Shown piece after piece: positions 5,576 through 11,463 of a DNA stretch of 11,470 bases. The translations under genes were made by a program, and so were the position numbers. The number at the start of each line of letters is the position of its first letter. The stretch's first letter is position 1. The notes beneath the pieces were generated by a model. The model was not told where the DNA came from and ran no database searches. It was given only the letters and a program-made list of their open reading frames with translations. Origin of the DNA: DATKMG01 sp035541995 (lineage in GTDB: Bacteria; Acidobacteriota; Terriglobia; Versatilivoradales; Versatilivoraceae); contig DATKMG010000531.1 in assembly GCA_035541995.1 (NCBI GenBank), forward strand, positions 1-11,470. The letters run 5' to 3'.

Positions 5576-5743
5576 TCACTCAGGAACGACTCGCCCTGAT
5601 TGGGGGTATTCAGCCAGGATTCGGGGAGCAACCACTACATTGTGAGCAAAACGCTCAGCATAGACCAAAGAATCCTCGGCGATGTAATCGACAATGGCTT
5701 TCAAACTGTCTAGCGCGGGTTCCGTCCAGATTACTTCAGCCAT
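5576..5743 (-). pseudogene. parE: ParE-like toxin, truncated after 55 residues
   Basis: ATG 5743 opens MAEVIWTEPALDSLKAIVDY and continues IAEDSLVYAERFAHNVVVAP, then RILAEYPQSGRVVPE, then TGA 5578-5576. This is the N-terminal half of a ParE/RelE-superfamily toxin. Such proteins normally run to 90-100 residues and end with a strand pair resembling REI...YRIIY, which I cannot find in any frame downstream. The gene starts 13 bases inside the end of the antitoxin-like gene at 5731-5925. The missing half appears to have been lost in the event that joined it to the brnT end. Almost certainly inactive. Confidence 0.75.
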
Positions 5744-5925
5744 CCGTTCACTCGCTCCTCTGCTTCCTGCTGGCTGAGCGTCCGGCCTTCTTCAATTGCA
5801 CGCAGTCCCCGGGCCACCTTCTCCCGGACATAGAGGTGGTAGTGAATGTCTTCGAAAGTGACATCATCCGGAAGAGATTCAATCACCTGACGGGCTTCGG
5901 CTTTGTTGTTGGTTGGTTGGGACAA
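5731..5925 (-). CDS. Small antitoxin paired with the ParE fragment (TTG start)
   Basis: A 64-residue protein: NNKAEARQVIESLPDDVTFE, DIHYHLYVREKVARGLRAIE and EGRTLSQQEAEERVNGWLK. The pattern of ...LPDD.T.EDI...LYVR.K...GL...E.G....EA..R is a common short antitoxin placed before ParE-type toxins. The start is TTG 5925, chosen because AGGAG lies at 5938-5934 with an 8-base spacing; no in-frame ATG or GTG fits, and the longer frame from 6075 reads through repeat sequence. It overlaps the ParE fragment by 13 bases. The antitoxin is complete and the toxin truncated. Confidence 0.8.
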   Translation of the reverse strand: MSQPTNNKAEARQVIESLPDDVTFEDIHYHLYVREKVARGLRAIEEGRTLSQQEAEERVNGWLK

Positions 5926-5933
5926 GGGTTGTT

Positions 5934-5963
5934 CTCCTGCAGCTTTTCTCTTTCGATAGTATA
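5934..5963 (-). promoter_or_regulatory. Extended -10 promoter and ribosome site of the TTG-start antitoxin
   Basis: TGGTATACT (-10 hexamer 5963-5958) precedes ATCGAAAGAG, and AGGAG (5938-5934) decides the TTG start. A TTGACC lies six bases before the -10, too close to be its -35. It resembles the promoter at 2843-2861. Confidence 0.45.
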
Positions 5964-5999
5964 CCACCTGGTCAAGGGGATAAGTCGAGGCTGAAATCC

Positions 6000-6445
6000 A
6001 AAGCCAGCCGCAAATGAACGCGAATAAACGCCAATAACGGCGGAGGGAATTCACCACAGAGGACACAGAGAGCACAGAGAAAGGGAACCGCGAATGAACG
6101 CGAGGGAAAGTAGGTGACAGGTTCCAGGTGTCAGGGGACAGGGGAGAAGCAAAATAGGAAATAGGATGGGCAGGATGAAGAAAGAAGTCCAGAGTTCAAA
6201 ATCTAAAGTCCAAGGCCAAAAAGTAGTCCAAGGCCTAAAGCCCAAAGTTCAAAGCCAGCCGCGGATGAACGCGGGTAATTCACCACAGAGGACACAGAGA
6301 GCACAGAGAAAGGGAACCGCGAATGAACGCGAATAAACGCGGATGAGGATAATGAAGAGGAAAGCAAACCACAGAGGCACAAAGACAGGCAAAAAGCAGA
6401 AAACAGGATGGGCAGGATAGACAGGATCAAGGTGAGGGTGGGGGA
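6000..6445 (+). repeat. Intergenic repeat mosaic, tract 6
   Basis: Non-coding. It holds four GCCGCGGATGAACGC-type words (about 6006, 6085, 6258 and 6315), two ACCACAGAGGACACAGAG-type modules (about 6052-6083 and 6281-6313), AGTAGGTGACAGGTTCCAGG with GTCAGGGGACAGGGG (about 6108-6146), GTCCAAGGCC/GTTCAAAG words (about 6186-6252), an ACCACAGAGGCACAAAG module (6368-6384) and ACAGGATGGGCAGGATAG words (about 6402-6426). Confidence 0.85.
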
Positions 6446-6463
6446 GGGAGAAAGGTCTTCAAG

Positions 6464-6819
6464 TCAGGCCAATCGATACTGCGTCACACTCTGCACGTGG
6501 TCTCGCAACATAAGGGTAGTGCCCTCCCATTCGGAACTCGAGAACCGCTTCAGCGCCGTCATCACACGCTGGTGAATCCTCAGCCTGTTCGGTTGCCGGA
6601 GATGGACCACTATGACCCGCGAGTGTTTCTCGTGACGGCGGCTCCCGAAACCTTTGTCCGTTTTAATCAAAAGTCGATGTTCCCCCTGGCAACAGCCCAC
6701 ACTTCGCTGTCAGCCAGCCCCTGTCGCGCCGTTCCTCGAAGGTCTAAAACATCATGGCCCATTTCCTTCAAGGCGACTACAGTTATTGATGTGATGTTTT
6801 CATCGACCAGTATCCACAT
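6464..6819 (-). pseudogene. DUF5615 PIN-like toxin, frameshifted
   Basis: ATG 6819 opens MWILVDENITSITVVALKEM, GHDVLDLRGTARQGLADSEV and WAVAR, matching DUF5615 (L.DENl, GHDV, sD.eV). At a run of five C at 6682-6686 the frame shifts, and the family match resumes in the next frame as GEHRLLIKTDKGFGSRRHEK, ending VTQYRLA and TGA 6466-6464. Adding one G to the minus-strand run restores a continuous protein of about 118 residues, the family's normal length. The acidic residues of the PIN-like site (Asp6, Glu7 and the TD before KGFG) are otherwise present. A one-base homopolymer change could also be a sequencing error or a phase-variable tract. DUF5615 partners DUF433, as found upstream. Confidence 0.82.
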
Positions 6820-6825
6820 CTGGCC

Positions 6826-6975
6826 TTATCCTACCGTCTCGATCGGACTGATCTGTTCTTCGGCCAGGACTGCCGCATAAGCCAAACAAGCAAGAATGTC
6901 TTCCCGCGTCAAACCTGGGAATTCTGCCAGCAGGTCTTCCGCGCTATCGCCCTCTGCCAACCTTCGATCCCGCCG
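6826..6975 (-). pseudogene. DUF433 antitoxin, 5'-truncated
   Basis: An open stretch encodes LAEGDSAEDLLAEFPGLTRE and DILACLAYAAVLAEEQ, then a short tail and TAA 6828-6826. This is the C-terminal, DNA-binding half of DUF433, normally preceded by about 35 residues with a GGKPCIRGTRI-type motif. That half is absent; an in-frame stop lies at 6978-6976, and the sequence before it belongs to a beta-helix protein remnant. No credible start exists inside the fragment. The DUF5615 start follows six bases after its stop, the normal order of the pair. Confidence 0.75.
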
Positions 6976-6979
6976 TTAG

Positions 6980-7331
6980 GAAATACAGGTTGTAATCCAA
7001 TTCCACAGTGGGAGTCTCATTGGATATTCGTCCGGATTTGCTAACAGTGAACAAGCCCTCCGGCCCCGCTACCAGGATATTGTTCTTGAACACATTGTCA
7101 GCCATGTGGAACTGCATTTGGAATTCGCCGGCATTCCATTGCTGTGTCAGCCGCATGCTGAATCGTCTGCCAGGGCGAAGTCTCACTCCCCGGATTCATG
7201 TCGCTTCCGTCCATCGCCACAAAGAAGACAGGCCCGGCGGGCTTCTGCGCGATCGGTCCCCGCAAAGCTCCCTGGCAAATTGCCAGAAACAGCAGCGCTG
7301 AAACGAAAATCAACCCATATCTGATATTCAC
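6980..7331 (-). pseudogene. Secreted beta-helix (pectate-lyase-like) protein, remnant with internal deletion
   Basis: GTG 7331 (AAGGAG at 7343-7338, six bases upstream) begins a signal peptide, IRYGLIFVSALLFLAICQG, followed by FFVAMDGSDMNPGSETSPWQ and TIQHAADTA. That is the typical N-terminus of right-handed beta-helix proteins of the pectate-lyase kind. At about 7133-7142 the match jumps frame to NAGEFQMQFHMADNVFKNNI, LVAGPEGLFTVSKSGRISN and VELDYNLYF, which resembles a much later part of such proteins. The middle, probably several hundred residues, is gone. The right part of the remnant then abuts the DUF433 fragment. Function is lost. Confidence 0.6.
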
Positions 7332-7415
7332 TCTTTTCTCCTTGTAACTACTCGGCTTGAGCCGACGGCAACCCCGGTCTTTGTAATTGCCAATCGTAGG
7401 CAGGGCACCTGCCAT

Positions 7416-7802
7416 TTTCTGTGCTCATCATAGTTGCCTGTGACAGAGTGTCAATAGAGAAGCGACGAGGCCCCTCGCCTTTGCGAGTCGACCTCGATAG
7501 TGGTATTGTTTTATAAATCGACAGTGCTTGCGTTTTGTCCCTCGGACTGGAGCCCTGTCTGCGGCGACCAGATGGCTCGCCGGAGCGGCCTTCCCCCCTT
7601 GGTAACTTTGGTAAGGGGGAATTCGCCGCGGAGGAACCCGAATAAATAATACATCTGGCCCGGGATCTCACGGTCTGCTGGGAATGGGGGCTAATCTGAA
7701 ATTCTAACCATAAAGACACCATGGCGCTTGGCTGAACATTCCGTAGTAAGACCCTTGCAATGAGATGAGGTAAGATCACCCACAGTTAATTGCGGAAAGA
7801 CC
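7416..7802. other. Intergenic stretch, no gene seen
   Basis: I see no convincing gene between the beta-helix remnant and the protease inhibitor. The only recognisable content is an isolated repeat unit at 7572-7648. Open frames crossing it on the minus strand are low-complexity and match nothing I know. Confidence 0.6.
7572..7648 (+). repeat. Isolated fold-back repeat unit
   Basis: GCCGGAGCGGCC, then TTCCCCCCTT (7591-7600) and AAGGGGGAA (7613-7621) as a stem, then TTCGCCGCGGAGGAACCCG and AATAAAT. It matches the fold-back plus GCCGCGGATGAACGC combination of the tracts at 1122-1190, 2161-2228 and 4330-4417, but stands alone. This suggests that the combination is a unit in its own right. Confidence 0.7.
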
Positions 7803-8120
7803 ATGCTGGTACTCGACGAGCACAGCAATAGCCAAACAATCGGAGCCATCTTGGGCCAGGAGTTGGAGATTCGCCTTCAAGAAAACCCCACCGCCGGTTT
7901 TCGATGGCGGTTCGTACAAACCGGCGAACCTGTTTGCACGCTTCTGAGCGATCGCTTTGATCCGGGGCGAGAGGCTCCCGGCCAGGCCGGCGTTCATTCC
8001 TGGAAATTCAAGGCAATTACCGAAGGAACGGCCACAATCAAGCTTGTCTATTGCCGGTCCTGGGAAAATGTTACCGATGCGGCACGCAGTTTTGCGTGTT
8101 CCCTCAGCGTGAGGCAATAG
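7803..8120 (+). CDS. Chagasin-family (I42) cysteine protease inhibitor
   Basis: A 105-residue protein with the chagasin layout: GQELEIRLQENPTAGFRWRF (18-37) contains the NPT.GF.W loop, VHSWKFKAITEGTATIKLVY (64-83) the central strand with G...W.F, and RSWE (85-88) the third loop (usually RPWE). In known members these three loops plug the active site of papain-like C1 proteases. Most bacterial members carry a signal peptide; here the N-terminus MLVLDEHSNSQTIGAIL is not one, so the protein is probably cytoplasmic, or the start lies elsewhere. A GGAAAG stands about five bases before the ATG. The first plus-strand gene in the window. Confidence 0.83.
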   Translation: MLVLDEHSNSQTIGAILGQELEIRLQENPTAGFRWRFVQTGEPVCTLLSDRFDPGREAPGQAGVHSWKFKAITEGTATIKLVYCRSWENVTDAARSFACSLSVRQ

Positions 8121-8191
8121 AGGGTATTCCTCTCCAGTGTTTCGATAAGTGCAGACTTGAGAAGCCCGGTTATTGGTGTGAGACGGCCAAT

Positions 8192-8464
8192 TTGGACGCA
8201 ATTGAAGGGGTTGAATCGGATGACTCGACAACGACGGTGAGACACGTTAGGCTCACCGCTGAGACCTTGTGCTCTGGAAACAATTTACTGAAGCTTGAGC
8301 ATGTTCAAGTTGGTCGAGCAGTAAAAGTGATTGGGTTGGCCCTCGAAAACGGAACGATTCAAGCATACCGAATGATTGTGTATGTTAACCGGAGACCTGT
8401 GGACACATTCGGCGCGAATTTTGTCGACCCATTGACTTCACACGATAGAGACGAGAAACCTTGA
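8192..8464 (+). CDS. Possible small protein or 3' fragment, unknown function
   Basis: The frame that ends at TGA 8462-8464 is open from inside the inhibitor gene. The stretch LKLEHVQVGRAVKVIGLALE with NGTIQAYRMIVYV has the G..VkV.G....G.i.A..i pattern seen in small beta-barrel domains of the DUF5666 kind. I see no ATG with a Shine-Dalgarno after the inhibitor stop; TTG 8192 and GTG 8237 are the only in-frame candidates, and neither has good support. It may be the end of a gene that lost its front, or a spurious frame. Function unknown. Confidence 0.3.
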   Translation: MDAIEGVESDDSTTTVRHVRLTAETLCSGNNLLKLEHVQVGRAVKVIGLALENGTIQAYRMIVYVNRRPVDTFGANFVDPLTSHDRDEKP

Positions 8465-8515
8465 TATATCTCCTGAGATTTTCGAAACAGGGAAAAGGGT
8501 GCACCTCTTTGCCGA

Positions 8516-9253
8516 TCATTCCTTATACTGGAAGGTCAATGTCTCCGATCCAATCCGAATAAGGACTTCGAACGGTGCCTTTTTTTGATTCACTTGTCGA
8601 AATGTCGCCACGAGGACCCTGGCCTCACCTGGGTGTAACCGTGATGACTCTTTTGTTTGGGCATGAGAATTGAGGAAAGCTGCAAAACTCAATTCCCTCC
8701 CCTGATTCCTATAGAAGGATCTTTCCGATACAGCATTAACAATTGCATTGCCAAGATTTGCCCCCGCATGAGGAGGGGATTGATAGGTGACCGTTGTTGC
8801 TACTCCAGAGATGTTTGTCTGGTTGGCAAAGGTCGTGGCACCCCCATTAATAGTGGTGGTAGTCGTTCCCTGCACTTTGGGTGGAGGAGTAGGCGTAAAA
8901 CTCCCTCTTGCCCTGGCTGCAACTTCGGAAGCTGAAGCCGCCGTGTCTGTCCTGAGCATCGTGTATCCGGGTTTGTTGAAAGCTATGGAATCGAAAGATA
9001 TGGTCAAATCCTCAGGTGAACGATTTAGAATGCCAACTTCAACATAATAATTTTGAGTCCCACCATACACGAGACAACTGGCAGAAAAGTGTGCGGTTTC
9101 CAAGACTGGGAAATTCACGCCATCCTTTTTGAAATAATGGTACTCGGCCGGGTTTTGCAGCTTGATGACTTGCTGTTCAAATCTCTTCTCTGCCTGAACT
9201 TGTTCGCACGTTATAGAGAAAGCAAGGACCAGCAAAAACAGAGATCCTCTCAT
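8516..9253 (-). CDS. Secreted protein of unknown function
   Basis: A 245-residue protein with a signal peptide, MRGSLFLLVLAFSITCEQVQ then A, and probable cleavage after VQA. I chose ATG 9253 over ATG 9280 because GGGGGTG stands just upstream and the longer form puts Asp-Asp in the signal region. The first domain (about 20-110) has CLVYGGTQNYYVEVGILNRS then PEDLTISFDSIAF, a beta-sandwich-like rhythm. The middle (about 120-170) is a Thr/Gly/Pro-rich linker with PTPPPKVQGTTTTTINGG. The end, HPGEARVLVATFRQV...FEVLIRIGSETLTFQ, again looks like beta strands. No family recognised; probably periplasmic or extracellular. Confidence 0.75.
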   Translation of the reverse strand: MRGSLFLLVLAFSITCEQVQAEKRFEQQVIKLQNPAEYHYFKKDGVNFPVLETAHFSASCLVYGGTQNYYVEVGILNRSPEDLTISFDSIAFNKPGYTMLRTDTAASASEVAARARGSFTPTPPPKVQGTTTTTINGGATTFANQTNISGVATTVTYQSPPHAGANLGNAIVNAVSERSFYRNQGRELSFAAFLNSHAQTKESSRLHPGEARVLVATFRQVNQKKAPFEVLIRIGSETLTFQYKE

Positions 9254-9367
9254 AAGGCACCCCCATAGGTCGTCATTCATTTAGTACTTCACGTTTCCTG
9301 GCTATTGAACTCGGTCCCTCCAGATTGAGAATTCGACTTTGGAAGATAAACTAATTAGGATATTTTC

Positions 9368-9397
9368 GACGCTGCCCGGATGACGGCAGCGTCATCC
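9368..9397. other. Two overlapping, mutually exclusive hairpins
   Basis: GACGCTGCC (9368-9376) pairs perfectly with GGCAGCGTC (9385-9393). GGATGAC (9378-9384), the loop of the first hairpin, pairs perfectly with GTCATCC (9391-9397). The two cannot form together. The site lies about 115 bases before the secreted protein start on the minus strand, possibly in its mRNA leader. Confidence 0.5.
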
Positions 9398-9595
9398 ACT
9401 CCATTTGGATCGGCCACAGTCACAATCAGGGTTGTTGCCCATAATTGCATCCCTTGCGAGATTAGGCACGTAACGGCCAAACACCAACACAGATTGGTTC
9501 CTTGACCCCTTTACAACCAGAGGTATCTATGGATTGGCTGGCGGTCTAAATTAGTCCTGGTCGGCCGTCAGTCGGGAAGATTTCTCAGAATGGCC

Positions 9596-9632
9596 AAAAA
9601 AGGCCAAAAGCCAAATCGATCTCGGCTTTTGG
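9596..9632 (-). terminator. Rho-independent-like terminator of the glycoside hydrolase gene
   Basis: On the minus strand CCAAAAGCC, an 11-base loop and GGCTTTTGG form a perfect 9-bp stem, followed after CC by TTTTTT. It sits about 120 bases after the glycoside hydrolase stop, in the right orientation. The stem is only moderately GC-rich. Confidence 0.55.
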
Positions 9633-9754
9633 AGGGCTTAAAGAGTTTTCTACGGGGAAGAGGCCCGTTGTTAAAGAACTTGTACAGTTTCTAACTTCCT
9701 CCTATTCTGGAGAGAAGTCAAGTTGATTTGCAGATCTACGCCAGAGTCCAGCCG

Positions 9755-11008
9755 CTATTTCCCGGCGGCCCGCAGGGCAAGAGCTTCTAGTCCTCGATTG
9801 ACCTCCTGCATGGTCCCCGTCAGAAGGTCCCAACTGCTGTCGTCTCCCTTTACCAGACCGTAGTTGCTGTTCTCCCCGTCAAAGCGCCCTTCCGCAGGCT
9901 GGTCGGAATACTGAAACCAGTGGAATCCCACGCATTCCGGCAGGGAAGCAAGCCCCTCGACGTAGTGAGTAAAACGCTCTGCCCGCTGCGCCTGCGTCTG
10001 GAGTGGCTTCGCGGCGCCATGCGTGTTGGGCAGACCGCTGTCCATCGCCTTGAAGCTGAATTCAGTGATCATAACGGGTTTGCCGGTTGCGCTGGAGATC
10101 ATGCGGAGCTTCTCGATCGGCGGTTCCTGTCCGTAATCGTTGTAAGAAACCAGATCGACATGCGATCGCATGGCAGCCAAAACAGCCGGGAGAACATAAC
10201 CTCCGAACCGGCATCCAATGATCATATGGTTCGGGTCATACCGACGAATCGCATCCCGGCATTGGCGGAAGTACTCTTCGGCCACGATTTGCAGGAATTC
10301 CTGCTTGTCTTGATTCGTTGGCGGCTGAGATAGATGTCCTCTTTCCTTCATCAATGCCCGCGCTTGTTGTCCCCCGGCCGATCCCTCCGGCATTTTCAAA
10401 AACGTTTCCAGCAGGCTCTCCTTCGATCGCCAATCGGGCCCCCAGCGCAATTCATTGTCAGTGAAATATCCCAGGAGCCACGGGTTTCCTTTCAGGGAAG
10501 GGCATTTCTCCTTCGCCACACGGTCCAATGCAGACCGGAATCCCTCGGAAAATACATCCGGGAATCCCCCTTTGAGCCAGAGATCTGGATCCACGCTGGC
10601 ACCGAGATCCAAAATAACCGTGAAGACTAGACCCTTATTGAAAATTGAGGCGGAAGACCAGGCGCCCACCGTGTTGAAATTCCATTCCTTGAGTTGCCGC
10701 GCCGTTGCTTCCGCCCATTTTTCTTCCGTGCCGTATTTGGCCAGGCAAGCTTTCTCGTAGGGAGAAAAACTCAACTTCGGACTTTCGTCACCTGCAAAAC
10801 TAATGTGGCAGACACCCTTCGAGAAAAATGCATTCCCTTCCGGCGAGATCAGCCACCAGCGGCCGCCGAGCCTTCCCACATGGAAAAACCCAGTCTTTTC
10901 TCCTCTCAACTGCAGCCAGCCGCCGTAAGTGTCATAATTCCCCTGTTGTGCCAACATGGGGACCAAAGGGAAAAGCATCAGGCCAAGCAGAATGAATCCG
11001 CGTCTCAT
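9755..11008 (-). CDS. Secreted GH50/agarase-like glycoside hydrolase
   Basis: A 417-residue protein with signal peptide MRRGFILLGLMLFPLVPMLA. FHVGRLGGRWWLISPEGNAF (42-61) with FSKGVCHI is the entry motif of agarase-like (GH50 and related clan GH-A) enzymes. The barrel follows: WNFNTVGAWSS (109-119), GYFTDNELRWG (180-190) with Glu186 as candidate acid/base, DLVSYNDYG (285-293), and MITEFSFKAMDSGLPNT (313-329) with Glu316 as candidate nucleophile. GFHWFQYSDQPAEGRFDGEN (361-380) closes the substrate pocket. ATG 11008 has GGGAGG five bases upstream. The catalytic module alone is present, shorter than multi-domain GH50 agarases, so the substrate (agarose or another beta-linked galactan or glucan) is uncertain. 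It probably acts outside the cytoplasm. It is monocistronic, with a terminator-like hairpin downstream. Confidence 0.83.
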   Translation of the reverse strand: MRRGFILLGLMLFPLVPMLAQQGNYDTYGGWLQLRGEKTGFFHVGRLGGRWWLISPEGNAFFSKGVCHISFAGDESPKLSFSPYEKACLAKYGTEEKWAEATARQLKEWNFNTVGAWSSASIFNKGLVFTVILDLGASVDPDLWLKGGFPDVFSEGFRSALDRVAKEKCPSLKGNPWLLGYFTDNELRWGPDWRSKESLLETFLKMPEGSAGGQQARALMKERGHLSQPPTNQDKQEFLQIVAEEYFRQCRDAIRRYDPNHMIIGCRFGGYVLPAVLAAMRSHVDLVSYNDYGQEPPIEKLRMISSATGKPVMITEFSFKAMDSGLPNTHGAAKPLQTQAQRAERFTHYVEGLASLPECVGFHWFQYSDQPAEGRFDGENSNYGLVKGDDSSWDLLTGTMQEVNRGLEALALRAAGK

Positions 11009-11371
11009 CAGCGCCTCCCGTAGAATGATTGAAGAGATCCAGGGTAGTGAATCCAGATGCGTTACCCGCTGGGGTCACCAAATTCTCCCACAATTTCTCG
11101 GTTCTGGCGATGGAGATGGATCTCAGAGTTATTCTCGATTCCAAAGATCATGAGTAAAGGAACCGACACTGTCAAAGAGTCAAGTGCGGTACGTTTTCTC
11201 GTTCGTAGTTCCTTGGCCAGTCGGTTTAGAATGAATGGGAAGAGGGGCCGAGTGCCGCTGATTAGTTAGTTTCTGTCGCGAAACGCATGAAAAAGGGCAT
11301 AAATACGGATGTTGAAAGCGGCGAACACACTGGGCTTCTCTCTGCGACAATGGAGTTGTCCCCTCGTTCCA
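11009..11371. other. Intergenic stretch, no gene seen
   Basis: This lies upstream of the glycoside hydrolase. Short frames on both strands match nothing I know. The hydrolase promoter is presumably here, but no clear -35/-10 pair stands out. Confidence 0.5.
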
Positions 11372-11409
11372 GAGCCGCAGACTCCTTGAGGGGCAGGAGT
11401 CTGCGCTAC
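11372..11409 (+). repeat. REP-like hairpin, unit 1
   Basis: GAGCCGC opens and GCGCTAC closes the unit. CGCAGACTCCT (11376-11386) and AGGAGTCTGCG (11395-11405) form a perfect 11-bp stem with an 8-base loop. The flanks are shared, in reverse orientation, with the next hairpin. Confidence 0.7.
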
Positions 11410-11427
11410 TCCTCACAATTCAACAGG

Positions 11428-11463
11428 GTAGCGCGGACCTGTGATGCTACAGGTCCGCGGCTC
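11428..11463 (-). repeat. REP-like hairpin, unit 2 (inverted)
   Basis: Read on the plus strand, GTAGCGC opens and GCGGCTC closes. CGCGGACCTGT (11432-11442) and ACAGGTCCGCG (11449-11459) form a perfect 11-bp stem with a 6-base loop. It is the reverse-complement arrangement of unit 1 with a different stem sequence. Confidence 0.7.

Larger units (their letters stand above)
9254..9754. other. Intergenic stretch, no gene seen
   Basis: No gene is visible. It holds the overlapping hairpins at 9368-9397 and the terminator-like hairpin at 9596-9632. The leader and promoter of the secreted protein gene should lie here, but I cannot point to a clear -35/-10 pair. Confidence 0.6.

Noticed and set aside
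817..6430. Many open frames across the repeat tracts encoding peptides rich in LAFIRG, LCVLC or RMNADK-like strings
   Set aside because: They are translations of the repeat words in arbitrary frames, recur wherever the words recur, and lack ribosome sites and family similarity.
745..6445. CRISPR array
   Set aside because: Repeats are of several kinds, irregularly spaced, without unique spacers of constant length, and no cas genes are present.
1..6975. Integron with attC sites
   Set aside because: The gaps do not show the paired core sites and imperfect hairpins of attC, and no tyrosine integrase is present; the resemblance is only in layout.
7776..8231. 151-codon minus-strand frame opposite the inhibitor gene
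   Set aside because: The opposite strand encodes the conserved chagasin motifs; this frame has none of its own.
8491..8510. Short near-palindrome AAAGGGTGCACCTCTTT between convergent genes
   Set aside because: The arms are short and mismatched and there is no T tract, so I do not call a terminator.
10236..11153. Several frames overlapping the glycoside hydrolase on both strands
   Set aside because: They are shadows of the conserved 417-residue gene or lie in its upstream region without similarity to anything.
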